A DNA stretch of 64,000 nt from DASRBN01 sp035294305 (GCA_035294305.1 DATGLD010000004.1:1-64000), one strand, 5' to 3'; counted from the stretch's first letter, positions 18,278 through 28,231 are shown. The notes: generated by a model from the letters alone, not told the origin. Made by a program: numbers and translations.

Positions 18278-20097
18278 TGTCATCCGTAAGACGTTTTTTG
18301 CGGCATATCAGAACTATTTCAACTTCTTGGAGGCGTGTACTCCTGCTCATCTGGCGAACAAGTCCTGGGAATATGACAATTGTGCTGATTTTGACCTGCC
18401 TGATAGGACTGATCCCATCAGCGCAGATTCAGGTCACTACCCATATCGTTCAAAGTGCATCCGACGCTATTCGTGGAGGCAGAACAGCGCAACTTGTCTC
18501 AACTGCCCTCATGTTTGGCGTCTTACAGGGCGGACTTATTATCCTATCCATGCTGCTTAATACCATTCAACAGTTCTTTCAAATGACTTTGCAGCTGCGC
18601 CTGGTGAACAACATTAATATCCAGATCATCACAAAGGCCGCGGAGCTGGATGTACAGCATTTCGAAAATGCTGAACTCTATGATACCCTGCAACGCGCCA
18701 ATCGCGAGAGCACGTATCGGCCATATCAGATCTTCGCTCAGATGCTCTCTCTGTGTTCACAGTTCGTCACCCTTCTCTCGGTCGTAGCAGTGCTCTTCTC
18801 CTTAAGCTGGTGGCTTGGCCTGCTCATATTACTCTCGCCACTGCCGGCGGTCGGGATCCAGTTTTTCTACAATCGCCGGGGATATGACGTCGAGCGGGAG
18901 CGCTCCTCAGATCGCCGCCGTCTGATGTACCTGCAATATCTCATAACGAATGCCCGGGCGGTTAAAGAGATTCGTCTGTTCCAGTTAGGAGATTATCTCC
19001 TGGAACTCTATGGTCGTCTCACCGACGCTTTCTTTAAAACCGATGTTGCCCTGTTAAGGCGTCAAATGCTCATATCCACCCCGCTCATCATTTTGGGGAA
19101 TATCATCGTGATTGGCGCACAGTTGTATGCCATCATCACAACTATTGCCATGGGGAGTATTGGCCTGCTTGTTGGGTATACTCAAGCTATTACAATCGTG
19201 CAATCGACAATGCAGGCTTTCCTTTCCAGCCTGAGTCTCCTCTACCAGCACAATCTCTTTATTAGTAATCTCTTCGAGTTCCTCGATATTCCTGGTTCAC
19301 CAATACGTAGTGGTAAACGCCAGTTTCCTCATTCCCTGCGAAAAGGTATTGAGTTTCGCAACGTCAGTTTTTGCTATCCCAATACTACTCATATGGTCAT
19401 ACGTGGCCTCAACCTTTTCCTGGAAGCGGGAAAATGTGTCGCCATCGTGGGTCATAATGGTGCGGGGAAAACCACGCTCGTTAAACTTCTCGCACGCCTG
19501 TATGAACAGACAGAAGGGCAAATTCTCATCGATGACATCCCTATCGAGGATTATGATCTTGCCAGCCTGCGCAAACATATCAGCGTCATCTTTCAGGATT
19601 TTATCCAATATGAGATGAAACTGCGCGAAAACATCGGATTTGGCGATATAGAGGAATTACAGAATAATGAGCGCATCAAGGAGGCGGCTGAACAAAGCGG
19701 CGCGGCTCCTATTATCCAGGGTCTTCCCGAACGAGAGGAGACCACCCTCGGACGAATGTTTGAGAAAGGTCACGAACTTTCTATTGGGCAATGGCAGAAG
19801 ATCGCCCTGGCGCGGGCCTTTATGCGCAAAGCGCCTATCGTCGTGTTGGATGAACCAACATCTGCTATGGACGCAGAGGCTGAGGCAGAGCTTTTTCAGC
19901 GATTACAAAAGATTAGCACGAACGCAACAGCATTACTCATTGCTCACCGCTTTTCAACTGTACGCATGGCGGATCGAATTATTGTCCTTGAGAACGGTCA
20001 GATTGTCGAAGATGGTGATCATGAAGTACTCATGAAGATCGATGGAACTTATGCTCACCTCTTTAGCCTTCAGGCCGCCGGCTATCAATCACATTGA
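18277..20097 (+). CDS. lanT: LanT-type ABC exporter (fused permease-ATPase, no peptidase domain)
   Basis: This 606-residue protein has an N-terminal six-helix ABC exporter membrane domain (about residues 20-330) and a C-terminal ATPase. Walker A is GHNGAGKTT (about residue 393), the signature is LSIGQWQKIALARA, and Walker B VVLDEPTSAMDAEAE. The LSxGQWQ form is shared with lantibiotic exporters such as NisT. There is no N-terminal C39 peptidase domain, so it exports but does not cleave the leader. Its start overlaps the lanB stop. A hairpin lies about 35 bases after its stop. Confidence 0.9.
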   Translation: MSSVRRFLRHIRTISTSWRRVLLLIWRTSPGNMTIVLILTCLIGLIPSAQIQVTTHIVQSASDAIRGGRTAQLVSTALMFGVLQGGLIILSMLLNTIQQFFQMTLQLRLVNNINIQIITKAAELDVQHFENAELYDTLQRANRESTYRPYQIFAQMLSLCSQFVTLLSVVAVLFSLSWWLGLLILLSPLPAVGIQFFYNRRGYDVERERSSDRRRLMYLQYLITNARAVKEIRLFQLGDYLLELYGRLTDAFFKTDVALLRRQMLISTPLIILGNIIVIGAQLYAIITTIAMGSIGLLVGYTQAITIVQSTMQAFLSSLSLLYQHNLFISNLFEFLDIPGSPIRSGKRQFPHSLRKGIEFRNVSFCYPNTTHMVIRGLNLFLEAGKCVAIVGHNGAGKTTLVKLLARLYEQTEGQILIDDIPIEDYDLASLRKHISVIFQDFIQYEMKLRENIGFGDIEELQNNERIKEAAEQSGAAPIIQGLPEREETTLGRMFEKGHELSIGQWQKIALARAFMRKAPIVVLDEPTSAMDAEAEAELFQRLQKISTNATALLIAHRFSTVRMADRIIVLENGQIVEDGDHEVLMKIDGTYAHLFSLQAAGYQSH

Positions 20098-20130
20098 TAA
20101 ACATCAGCAGTAAGGAGCTCAATACTCAGA

Positions 20131-20160
20131 GGGCATTGCGCAAATCGAGAAGCAGTGCCC
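20131..20160 (+). other. Hairpin after the exporter gene
   Basis: GGGCATTGC and GCAGTGCCC pair over nine positions (one wobble) around a 12-base loop. It separates the lanCBT genes from the next gene by a possible attenuator. No T-run follows. Confidence 0.3.
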
Positions 20161-20222
20161 GGTAAATTTGGAAAATCAGTCGTTTGCTGTCATGTTCATT
20201 CGAACACTAGAGGAGGCAATTA

Positions 20223-21116
20223 ATGGAAGTTACCAAGGTAAAACCGATTCAGGTAGAGCGTCTCGAGCTTACGGATGTGCAGGCTATGGAGCAACTTAGC
20301 CAGAAAAGGAACGCCGGGGAGTACACGCCTGCGTACATCAAGAATCACCCTTACCTCTTGCCCATAAATGTAGATAGGTTTTTATTCTCTCCTGAAGCGA
20401 TGGCCGATGTGCGACAAACGGCGCAGGTGCTTCAGATCGAAGATGCGCATTTCAAAATCATTAAGCATCCCTTGCTATGTTCAACGGCAGATGAGATGAC
20501 GGCTTGCTTTGTACCACTTCACGTAGCGACCTCATTTTGTTATAAGGGGATGCGCGTCACCGGGCGATATTTTGTATCATTCTTGCATACGGTCATATCA
20601 TCGCTGCCCGAAAGTTTGTGGAGCGAGCCATGGGCAGCAGATTTACAGGAAGTAAGGCAGGCCCTCTCTCCACAGGAACGCCAGGCCCTCCTGGAGTATT
20701 TTATGCGCACCTACCTGGAAAGCAGCGCTTCTTTTACTGATCTAACTGTTATTGCTATTCCATCCAGGCCTCCAGTACAGCGGGAAAAAAGCCCTACGCA
20801 TAAAGCTTTCATGAATCTGGTGACCCCTTGTTCGGCAGCCAACGAGTGCATTATTACCTTAAAAGGTAATGATATGTATCTCTTCACACATACCCGCGAG
20901 GAGCAGGGTGTGCAAGAGGTAAGGGAGACACTGGCGGATCAAAACTTTCTTCAGCAATTAGCCCTTTTTTTCTGGAGCGATCACATTCTACAGAGGCAAC
21001 AAGCTATCGTGGCAGCAGAAATGAAATCCGCAGAACTTATGGTATGCTATTACCAGCAATTCTATCATCTCCTGGAGTGGTTGAGAGTTACATGGAAAAA
21101 AGCGGCATCGGGTTAA
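20223..21116 (+). CDS. Unknown protein in the lanthipeptide cluster
   Basis: I do not recognise this 297-residue protein. It has no signal peptide and no clear transmembrane helix, so it is probably cytosolic. Visible elements are an N-terminal charged segment, a central region with isolated Cys residues (LLCSTADEMTACF, TSFCYKG, TPCSAANECII), and a helical C-terminus rich in Gln, Phe and Trp. AGGAGG lies 7 bases before the ATG. It lies between the exporter and the second ABC pair in the same direction, which suggests a role in maturation, immunity or regulation of the peptide. The scattered cysteines could bind metal or be coincidental. Confidence 0.7.
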   Translation: MEVTKVKPIQVERLELTDVQAMEQLSQKRNAGEYTPAYIKNHPYLLPINVDRFLFSPEAMADVRQTAQVLQIEDAHFKIIKHPLLCSTADEMTACFVPLHVATSFCYKGMRVTGRYFVSFLHTVISSLPESLWSEPWAADLQEVRQALSPQERQALLEYFMRTYLESSASFTDLTVIAIPSRPPVQREKSPTHKAFMNLVTPCSAANECIITLKGNDMYLFTHTREEQGVQEVRETLADQNFLQQLALFFWSDHILQRQQAIVAAEMKSAELMVCYYQQFYHLLEWLRVTWKKAASG

Positions 21117-21173
21117 AGGTTTGCTGTGCCTCCTAAAGAGTGGTGCTCTATTGAAAGGGAAAAGAAAAGGATA

Positions 21174-22163
21174 ATGGGTAATAACGTTCAACACGCTTCT
21201 TTTGTGAACCACACTGTTCAACAAGGAAATTTTCCCGCCAGGCCATCACGGATGCGAGCGATGTGGGGGGTGATGGGTTGGGAGCTGCGTCGACGTTTTA
21301 TGAGCAAGGTGCAGTGGATACTTTTGTTTGCTCTGATCGGGCTTTGCTTTCTGCTGCTGGTAGTTTCGCCATATAGAGGGCTGTTAGGTGGAGAGATTCT
21401 TATTCCCGCGTCCAGTCCATTAGGAATCATGCAAGAAATCCCTGGGTTTCTCCTATTCCTGTTTCTTTTGTTTCTACCATTTTTGATGGTTGACCTGGTT
21501 GCTTATGACTATACTCGCCGGACGCACGAGTTGCTTATGGCAACCTCTATCTCGAAAAGTGCCTATCTCTGGGGACGCTATCTTGCCGGGCTACTCATTT
21601 GTCTCATCATGTCGGCTATCATGTTGCTGGAAGTTATCCTGGCCAATTTCTTGAGTTATGCACAGTTACAATTCTATCCAGGGCTGCTGTCATCTGCGAC
21701 GGTTGCGCAGGCTCCCGGCTATCCTCCACTGGATGCAGGCTTTTTAGTGACCATCTGGATTGTTGCTGTGGTGCCCGCTGTTGTCCTGCTCAGTGGAATT
21801 AGTTTTTTCCTGGGCACAATCTTTCCACAAAGATCAAATACGATTAAGGCTATTATTCTTGTAGCATGGGTGCTTTTTTTTGCTTTAACCCCGCAAATAC
21901 TGATGGGAACACTGAGCTTTTTTGATCCGACAGGAGCGAGCGAGGCCAGAACGGCCCTCTCTCTTGCTGTGACACAATACCAGGCATATGTTCATCCTGG
22001 TACTGGCCTGCTGCAACACCTGAATATTGCGCGTAACGTTGAAGTAATGAAGCCAGATATAATAACCTGGTCAGTGGTACAGGGGATATATACCGCTTTT
22101 GGGATTGTACTTGTTCTCTGTACCCCGATCTTTTTCCGCCGGTTTCGTACCTTATTAGGTTGA
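21174..22163 (+). CDS. ABC-2 type permease, probable lanthipeptide immunity transporter subunit
   Basis: About 330 residues with some six hydrophobic segments. The first (WILLFALIGLCFLLLVVS) follows a basic N-terminus containing MGWELRRRFMSKVQW. Others are FLLFLFLLFLPFLMVDLV, LAGLLICLIMSAIMLLEVILA, the stretch near VTIWIVAVVPAVVLL, and the C-terminal GIYTAFGIVLVLCTPIFF. This fits the ABC-2 permease family used by LanEFG-like self-protection pumps. The next gene encodes its ATPase. I prefer ATG 21174 (AAAAGGA just upstream) to GTG 21126. Export of another substrate is possible; the immunity role is inferred from context. Confidence 0.8.
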   Translation: MGNNVQHASFVNHTVQQGNFPARPSRMRAMWGVMGWELRRRFMSKVQWILLFALIGLCFLLLVVSPYRGLLGGEILIPASSPLGIMQEIPGFLLFLFLLFLPFLMVDLVAYDYTRRTHELLMATSISKSAYLWGRYLAGLLICLIMSAIMLLEVILANFLSYAQLQFYPGLLSSATVAQAPGYPPLDAGFLVTIWIVAVVPAVVLLSGISFFLGTIFPQRSNTIKAIILVAWVLFFALTPQILMGTLSFFDPTGASEARTALSLAVTQYQAYVHPGTGLLQHLNIARNVEVMKPDIITWSVVQGIYTAFGIVLVLCTPIFFRRFRTLLG

Positions 22164-22234
22164 CTCTCACCCACAGTTTCGTTAAATTGATTATAAAAGC
22201 CTTGTTAGAGGTAGAAATAGTTAGAAGGTGAAGC

Positions 22235-23197
22235 ATGAAAGAAGCACCAATAGCAGCATGGAGAGCGCAACCGGTCAATGAATTGAGATGCGAAAATATT
22301 GGCAAGCGATATGGCAATATTTGTGCCCTGAGAAATGTCACATTCCGGTGTTCGGGTGGATTAGTGGGACTTGTGGGGCCAAATGGGGCCGGGAAGAGCA
22401 CGTTGATGCGCATCCTTGCCACCTTGCTGCCGCAGACGGAAGGGGTTGTTAGTTGGAATGGCAAAGATACACGCACCCAGGGTGAGCTGGTTCGCTCGAT
22501 ATTAGGATATTTGCCTCAGGACTTTGGGCTCTATCCAGAGTTTTCAGCGCGCCAATTTCTCCGTTATCTGGCTATGATGAAAGGTTTACCGCGAGCACTA
22601 GCGCGGGTCAGGACTGATGAGGTGCTTGAACTTGTCAACCTGGGGCAAGTTGCTGACCGCAAACTACGCACTTACTCAGGTGGTATGAAGCGGCGTGTAG
22701 GTATTGCCCAGGCATTGCTTAACTCTCCTGCGCTTCTTATCGTAGACGAGCCGACTGCGGGGTTGGACCCTGAAGAGCGCGTCCGCTTTCGAACACTTCT
22801 GGCAAGCCTGACGGCCAATCGCCTGATTATCTTTTCTACGCATATCATCGCTGATGTTGCTGCGGTAGCTAATCGCCTGATTATTCTTAGGGAAGGGCTT
22901 ATTGAGGCAGATGTTACACCAGATGCTTTATTGAGTAAGGCTAGAGGACAGGTTTGGGCAGTGCAAACAGATCCTCTTACCGCACTGCGTCTTCAAGATC
23001 ATTATCAGGTGAGTGCGTTAGTACATCAACAGCAGGGAGTTTCACTGCGCATAGTGAGTCCTACAAGGCCATTTGAGACTGCGGAAGTCGTTGAGCCTAG
23101 TTTGGAAGACGCCTACCTCTTATTGGTGGGCAGGCAGCAAGAACCTCCGGTCTTCGAAGTGCGAACGAATAGGGCGAAACAAAAATCCAGGAAATAA
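22235..23197 (+). CDS. ABC transporter ATPase, probable lanthipeptide immunity subunit
   Basis: This 320-residue ATP-binding subunit has Walker A GPNGAGKST, the Q-loop LGYLPQDFGLYPEFSA, the signature TYSGGMKRRVGIAQAL, Walker B LLIVDEPTAGLDPEER, and the switch His in IFSTHII. The C-terminal extension (about 90 residues) is typical of multidrug and bacteriocin-immunity ATPases. It would energise the preceding permease. AGAAGGTGA lies just before the ATG. It is the last gene of the island and converges on the reverse-strand VWA cluster. Confidence 0.9.
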   Translation: MKEAPIAAWRAQPVNELRCENIGKRYGNICALRNVTFRCSGGLVGLVGPNGAGKSTLMRILATLLPQTEGVVSWNGKDTRTQGELVRSILGYLPQDFGLYPEFSARQFLRYLAMMKGLPRALARVRTDEVLELVNLGQVADRKLRTYSGGMKRRVGIAQALLNSPALLIVDEPTAGLDPEERVRFRTLLASLTANRLIIFSTHIIADVAAVANRLIILREGLIEADVTPDALLSKARGQVWAVQTDPLTALRLQDHYQVSALVHQQQGVSLRIVSPTRPFETAEVVEPSLEDAYLLLVGRQQEPPVFEVRTNRAKQKSRK

Positions 23198-23237
23198 GTA
23201 TAGTCATATTTAAGATACTCAGCCAGATCCATCGTTT

Positions 23238-23297
23238 GATCTCGATAGTTGCAAACATAATCTGCCCTGAACGTCGTGACCATCGAGATCGGGTTTT
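23238..23297 (+). terminator. Candidate intrinsic terminator at the end of the lanthipeptide island
   Basis: GATCTCGAT (23238-23246) and ATCGAGATC (23282-23290) are exact complements, with a 35-base loop, followed by GGGTTTTTATT. The long loop makes it weaker than a classical terminator, but the position, 40 bases after the ATPase stop, fits. Confidence 0.45.
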
Positions 23298-26173
23298 TAT
23301 TCTTTCTTCGTCCTCGCCTGCTCCCGCCGGCGTTTTGCCTCTAGCAACTTGCTTGCAACCGGCGTCTCTTGCTCTGTCTCTGGCTTATCGCTTCTGGCCT
23401 GGCTTGCCGCCGCTTTCTCAATAGTTGGTTTCGCTTGTTGTGAGATGTTTCTGGCTCTTTGCTTCTCAGGGCTTGGTGGAGATGGTGGCTTGAAACTGGT
23501 GGCCCGATTGCGGCGCTCCTCGCGGCTTGCGCGTATCGTGCCTAGCAGCGCGCTGCCTGCTGTTTCTGAAACACCTTGTAGTGCCAGCCTTGAGCGTCGC
23601 AGGCTGAGATGAGCTATCAACCATTGCCATCCTATTGCCAGAAATTCCAGGCTGGAGAGGCGGCGTAATGCGATATCCACGGGCAGCAGTAAAGCTGCCA
23701 GGGCAAGTAGCCAGAAGACAAATGGAACGGCAGCGGAGACCGCTTGCAAATTATTCGCGAATGCCGCTGTGTAATCTGTTGGCCCCAGCAGGCTTCCCCC
23801 GTCTGCCGCGGCCAATTGCGCCAGGAATGGTCGATTTGTCCCTGTATTCAGGTACTCCGGTGAGTAGGGAACGACCAGGCCCGTGGTCGTTGCCAGCTGA
23901 CTCCCACTCTGAGACTTCCAGGTGATTTGCAACAGGTAGGCTCCCACCTGTACAGCAGAGAAATAGCCTTGCCAGCGCTGAGGTGCCGCCGGCTGTAATG
24001 TAACCGTCGACTTTGAGAGGTCGGGATTGATAATGGTTGCCGACACCTGCGCATTGCCTCCTGTCGCTGCTGTACTACCAGGTGGCAAATCTACTGTTAG
24101 CTGGCCTGTGCCTCCCACTACCTGCGTGTTCACCTCCAAAGCGCTTTGTGCAGAGGGCAGTGTCCATGTCACCAGGTTCGCCCACCAGCGCGCCGCATTA
24201 TTCCATCTCAACCAGTTCGCCGTCCACTCGCCCAGCGCGTCGCTTGTCCAGGCCACCACGCGTCCAAGGCCATATTGCCATGCCGCCAGCACCGGGTCAT
24301 CCTGGTCGCTGATTAACACCAGCTGCGCCGCCGGTTTGGGCGTCGTTGCGACATAGCCATTCAGCATAGGAAGATTTCCCAATCCTGTCAAAATGGGATT
24401 TGCACCCACAATAGCGGGAACGAACGGCTCCTGTACGATTGCGCGTCGTGCCGCCTGCTGTGTCTCCTTGAGCAATATCTGTGGAATGGTAGCCGGGTTA
24501 TCGGCGCGGTAAAAACGTCCCTTGCCCCAGGTGGCAATATCCTGCATGGTAAGGAAATCAGCAGGGGCGGACGCATTGGTCTCTACCGTCGAGACCGTAA
24601 TGCCCTCTTTCGCCATCTGCGTCACCTGCGCAAAGTAGTTATCGTAGGCGTCGCCATCGCCCAGCAGGATCACGTGCTTGATTTTGGCATTCGCGTGCAA
24701 TAGAACCTGTTCCGCATTCACCAGGTCGGGCATGTAACTCGGAGGATCATTCGGGTTCATGGCATCGATGGTTTTATCAATGGCTGCCGGGTTCGTGACA
24801 TGCTGCATCGGTACAATTAAGCTGCCATAGGCGTCTGAGACTCCTACTTGGTCGCGTGGAGTCAATAGGCTAATCACTCCTTTCGCAGCCACCTTCGAAA
24901 TATTGATCTCGGAGTCATTTTCCAGGCTTTCAACGATCAACACCACCGCGATGCTCGGCGTATCCTTGTGCTGCGGTATTGCCATGCTCACCGGCAGCGT
25001 CTGCTCGAGCGGCGTGCCGGCGTAGCCTCCCACGCCATAGCTGTTCTCGCCGCCGCTAACCACCAGCCCGCGGCCAAGGTCGCGCACAAATGCTTGCAGC
25101 ACCTGCATGCGGGCTGTTCCTAATTCGACGGCAGGTACATCCGCCAGCACAACGGCGCTGTAACCGGCCAGGCCATCTAATGTCACCGGCACATCGTTGG
25201 GCGTGCCTACCGTCACATTAATTTTCGTCGCCTGCAGCGCCGCCACGATGTTGTGTCCCTCACCTGGTTGTCCCTCGATTACCAGCACATGCGGCGGACC
25301 CTGTACATTCACAAAAGTCGAGGCCACATTATTTTGTGGAATCGTATCCAGAGGTGCGGCCAGCGTTACGCGGAATGTATGGAAACCCGGCGCAGGGGCG
25401 GATAAACTGAAACTGAGCTCCTGCTGGCCAGCAACCATATTAATGGTCTCCGTGGTTAGCAAGGTTTGATCAAGATACAGGCGCAGCGTTGCGTGCTGGG
25501 CTACGGTGCTGAAAAGATTCACATGTAACAGAAAGCGTTCATTCACCTGCAGCTCACCGGGCGAAATGAGACCGTTGATGCGCGCCTCCGCCCCATTGGA
25601 GGTGGGTAGTGGAACGATATCCAGCCGAATACCCTCCTGCTGCAATAATTGCGCTTCCTGCAGTGCATCTCCCAGGTTCTGCTGCCCATCCGTCAAAAGC
25701 ACGATGCGGCGCATGCTGTCGGTCGGTAAAATGGCTGCCGCCAACCGCAACCCCGCGGCCAGGTCGGTAAAATTGGTATCAGGAGTAGACTCGAAGTGCG
25801 AGAAATCTACCTGCGAGCTGACCGATTGTTCCACCAGAGCGTTGCGGCCCACTGCCACTATACCAACCTGGTCATCTGTGCCTTTGTGTTGCAGTGCATT
25901 GGTGATCCACTGCTCGATAAAAGCGCGTTGCGGAACCGTGCTATCGGAAATGTCTCCGACAAATACTACTGCCTGCCGCGAAACCGGCATTGACAACGCG
26001 GCACCCGCCAGCGCGCTGATCACCAGTATGAACAATGCTAACCGGCAAATCAGAATCAAAATCTGCTGCCGGCGCGGGAATGGCAGCGACATATTGCGCC
26101 ACGTGAGAAATACCAGTATGCCAATCGGTAGTAGTAGCAACAACAGCCAGGGCTGTTCAAAGGTCAGCATCAT
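23297..26173 (-). CDS. Large VWA-domain membrane protein (BatA-like) with glutamine-amidotransferase-like region
   Basis: 958 residues. Two N-terminal helices (WLLLLLLPIGILVFLTW and ILILICRLALFILVISALAGAAL) are followed by a VWA-like domain starting VVFVGDISDSTVPQ, with a MIDAS-like DxSxS variant, and then a long extracellular beta-rich region. In the middle GPPHVLVIEGQPGEG and LVVSGGENSYGVGG resemble the GATase1-like domain of large BatA proteins; a second VWA-like segment (IAVVLIVESLENDSE) follows. A further helix lies at about residue 840 (FVFWLLALAALLLPVDIAL), and the tail is Lys/Glu/Gln-rich. It is the last gene of the reverse cluster. The family is common beside MoxR and DUF58 genes; the molecular role is unknown. 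Confidence 0.8.
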   Translation of the reverse strand: MMLTFEQPWLLLLLLPIGILVFLTWRNMSLPFPRRQQILILICRLALFILVISALAGAALSMPVSRQAVVFVGDISDSTVPQRAFIEQWITNALQHKGTDDQVGIVAVGRNALVEQSVSSQVDFSHFESTPDTNFTDLAAGLRLAAAILPTDSMRRIVLLTDGQQNLGDALQEAQLLQQEGIRLDIVPLPTSNGAEARINGLISPGELQVNERFLLHVNLFSTVAQHATLRLYLDQTLLTTETINMVAGQQELSFSLSAPAPGFHTFRVTLAAPLDTIPQNNVASTFVNVQGPPHVLVIEGQPGEGHNIVAALQATKINVTVGTPNDVPVTLDGLAGYSAVVLADVPAVELGTARMQVLQAFVRDLGRGLVVSGGENSYGVGGYAGTPLEQTLPVSMAIPQHKDTPSIAVVLIVESLENDSEINISKVAAKGVISLLTPRDQVGVSDAYGSLIVPMQHVTNPAAIDKTIDAMNPNDPPSYMPDLVNAEQVLLHANAKIKHVILLGDGDAYDNYFAQVTQMAKEGITVSTVETNASAPADFLTMQDIATWGKGRFYRADNPATIPQILLKETQQAARRAIVQEPFVPAIVGANPILTGLGNLPMLNGYVATTPKPAAQLVLISDQDDPVLAAWQYGLGRVVAWTSDALGEWTANWLRWNNAARWWANLVTWTLPSAQSALEVNTQVVGGTGQLTVDLPPGSTAATGGNAQVSATIINPDLSKSTVTLQPAAPQRWQGYFSAVQVGAYLLQITWKSQSGSQLATTTGLVVPYSPEYLNTGTNRPFLAQLAAADGGSLLGPTDYTAAFANNLQAVSAAVPFVFWLLALAALLLPVDIALRRLSSLEFLAIGWQWLIAHLSLRRSRLALQGVSETAGSALLGTIRASREERRNRATSFKPPSPPSPEKQRARNISQQAKPTIEKAAASQARSDKPETEQETPVASKLLEAKRRREQARTKKE

Positions 26174-26191
26174 CGTTCCCTTTATCTGATT

Positions 26192-28231
26192 TCACCGTGA
26201 TCGAAGGCCATTGCGTCTCACCTGTTTGACTGTTTTAACAATACGGCGCCTCGTCTCTCTATACTGCGTCTCTACTGCATCCTGTATTGCGCCGAATATT
26301 CCTGCATGCTTGTGTAACTGCGCCTGCCCGTTATAGCGTGATGCATATCCTGCGCTTTGTCCTGTTCCACCAGCCGCGCTTTTACGGGCGTATCCCCGGC
26401 TAAAGAGCCACCATTCGGCGCACAGGACCAGCAAGAAAAATGCCGCAATCCAGGGCCAGATTTCACGTAATACACGTGGCACAGATGTGCTATCCGTTGT
26501 GAAACTGGTGCTATGTGTAACGGGCAGCGTGTTTGCCGGGGCCAGGCGTGATTGCGAGGGGTCGAACAAATTTACGACAAAGGCGCCATTCCGCTCCTGC
26601 CCCTGTACCTGCTGAGTTACCAGGTAGATACCGGTAGCGTCTGTCTGGTCGAAAGCCGTGGCCGGAAATGGGGGCGCAACCGTAACTGGCTTTTTGCCCG
26701 GTGCGGTAATTGTCACCGAACTTGCTCCCGGCCATGTCGCGATTGTCACCGGCGTGCCTGGTGCAACCTGCCCGTCTCCCGCCACCGGCTGTGGTAGAAA
26801 CCAGTTGACCATGTTGTAGATTAGAATGGGGAAACTGGGCTGCAAGGGAAAATCACTATCATGCAGATCGAAGCCGAGCGCGGCGACGCGCCGGTTATTT
26901 GTGATACCGGCGATCAACAGAGGCGTCTGGGGGGTGGTAATCACCGGCTGTGTCCATGCCGCCGGAGTAAGCGCGTGGCTTACGTGCAGCACGTGAATAC
27001 TGCTCAAATCGACATCTTGCAGCAAATCCGCGCTATCATTGCCGGCGCTAATTTGACTTACACTAATGTCCTGTCCCGATTTACCAAAGATATACGAGCC
27101 TGCCGGGGGATTTACGAAGAACAACCCACCGGGCGGCAGCACCGGTGGTACAAATCCGTCGAATACTGTCAAATCAAATCCGCCCGTATTGGCGTATTTA
27201 GCCGGAGTTGTCTCATACAGGTCGATATTCGATTGCAGGCGCAGGGCCGCTTCAAGGAAGCTATTGCCTTTCGTTACCAGCAGCACTTTACCGTGTAGCG
27301 AACTGCCTGCAATGGCCCACGCGTCATGATCAACCGTCATCGGGTCTTGTACGTCCAGCCGTGCGTGCAGGAAATGAGTCGTTGCGGGTAATGGCCCCCA
27401 TTGCAGGGACCCACTTGCTCCCGGTGCCAGCACAATGTTTTGCACACCGGCCAGCCTGCCATCGGCGTATAGCTCAACCGGTATCGAGCGCTGCTTATGG
27501 CTATAGTTGGCAACCTGGACAAGCGCTGTCAAATTGCCATCCAGGTTGCGCGAGGCCAGGGCGATCAGCGCAACATTACCGGCATCGGTGCCTATTTTCA
27601 GATAACGCACTGGAACGGGCAGCGCCAATGCCTGGTCGGGTGGCAGAACATGCCCATCTCCAACCACTAAAATCTGTGTGTTCGCACGCCCGGCTGCCAG
27701 CGCCGTGGCCAGGGAAAGTGCCTGCTCGAGGTCGGCATCCTGGTTCGTTACTTTCGCGCGCTGCAGGGCTGCATCCAGCTGCCCCTTATCCTGCGAATTC
27801 GCGATCAATACCTGCGGCGTACGTGCCATGGCAATCAGGGAAACGCGATCATTGGGGCCAATGCCTGCGATCAGGTCGCTGATCTCGTTCTTCGCCTCCT
27901 CAAACCTGCTCGGAGCCACATCTGTCGCCTGCATGCTCGCCGAAGCCTGTAAGATGATAATAGTGTTGCCGCTGATGGGACTGCTGAAAAAGGTCGCAGG
28001 GCGTGCGAGCACCAGCACAACCACGAGTGCTGCCAGCAACTGCAACAGCAACAATGGTGTGATGCGCAAACGCTGCCATGGGCGGCTTGCCTGCAGGTCC
28101 TGTAATGCCTGCTGCCATAACAGTGTGCTGCTAACGACTCGCTCCTGCCGCCTGGGTCGCATAAAGTAGAGCAAGAGTATGATGGGTATGATAATGCCGA
28201 AGGCCAGCGCCGCCGGAACCAGTAATGTCAT
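26192..28231 (-). CDS. BatA-like VWA membrane protein
   Basis: 679 residues. The N-terminus carries the BatA signature: a helix (LLVPAALAFGIIIPIILLLYFM), then RPRRQERVVSSTLLW, a second helix (LLLLQLLAALVVVLVLARPA), and a VWA-like domain (about residues 88-220) containing QASASMQATD. A long beta-rich middle follows, then a C-terminal helix at about residue 600 (WPWIAAFFLLVLCAEWWLFS) and a basic tail. It probably displays the VWA part outside the membrane and works with MoxR. It precedes the larger VWA gene by 18 bases, so the two are co-transcribed. The MIDAS motif is imperfect, so metal binding is uncertain. Confidence 0.8.
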   Translation of the reverse strand: MTLLVPAALAFGIIIPIILLLYFMRPRRQERVVSSTLLWQQALQDLQASRPWQRLRITPLLLLQLLAALVVVLVLARPATFFSSPISGNTIIILQASASMQATDVAPSRFEEAKNEISDLIAGIGPNDRVSLIAMARTPQVLIANSQDKGQLDAALQRAKVTNQDADLEQALSLATALAAGRANTQILVVGDGHVLPPDQALALPVPVRYLKIGTDAGNVALIALASRNLDGNLTALVQVANYSHKQRSIPVELYADGRLAGVQNIVLAPGASGSLQWGPLPATTHFLHARLDVQDPMTVDHDAWAIAGSSLHGKVLLVTKGNSFLEAALRLQSNIDLYETTPAKYANTGGFDLTVFDGFVPPVLPPGGLFFVNPPAGSYIFGKSGQDISVSQISAGNDSADLLQDVDLSSIHVLHVSHALTPAAWTQPVITTPQTPLLIAGITNNRRVAALGFDLHDSDFPLQPSFPILIYNMVNWFLPQPVAGDGQVAPGTPVTIATWPGASSVTITAPGKKPVTVAPPFPATAFDQTDATGIYLVTQQVQGQERNGAFVVNLFDPSQSRLAPANTLPVTHSTSFTTDSTSVPRVLREIWPWIAAFFLLVLCAEWWLFSRGYARKSAAGGTGQSAGYASRYNGQAQLHKHAGIFGAIQDAVETQYRETRRRIVKTVKQVRRNGLRSR

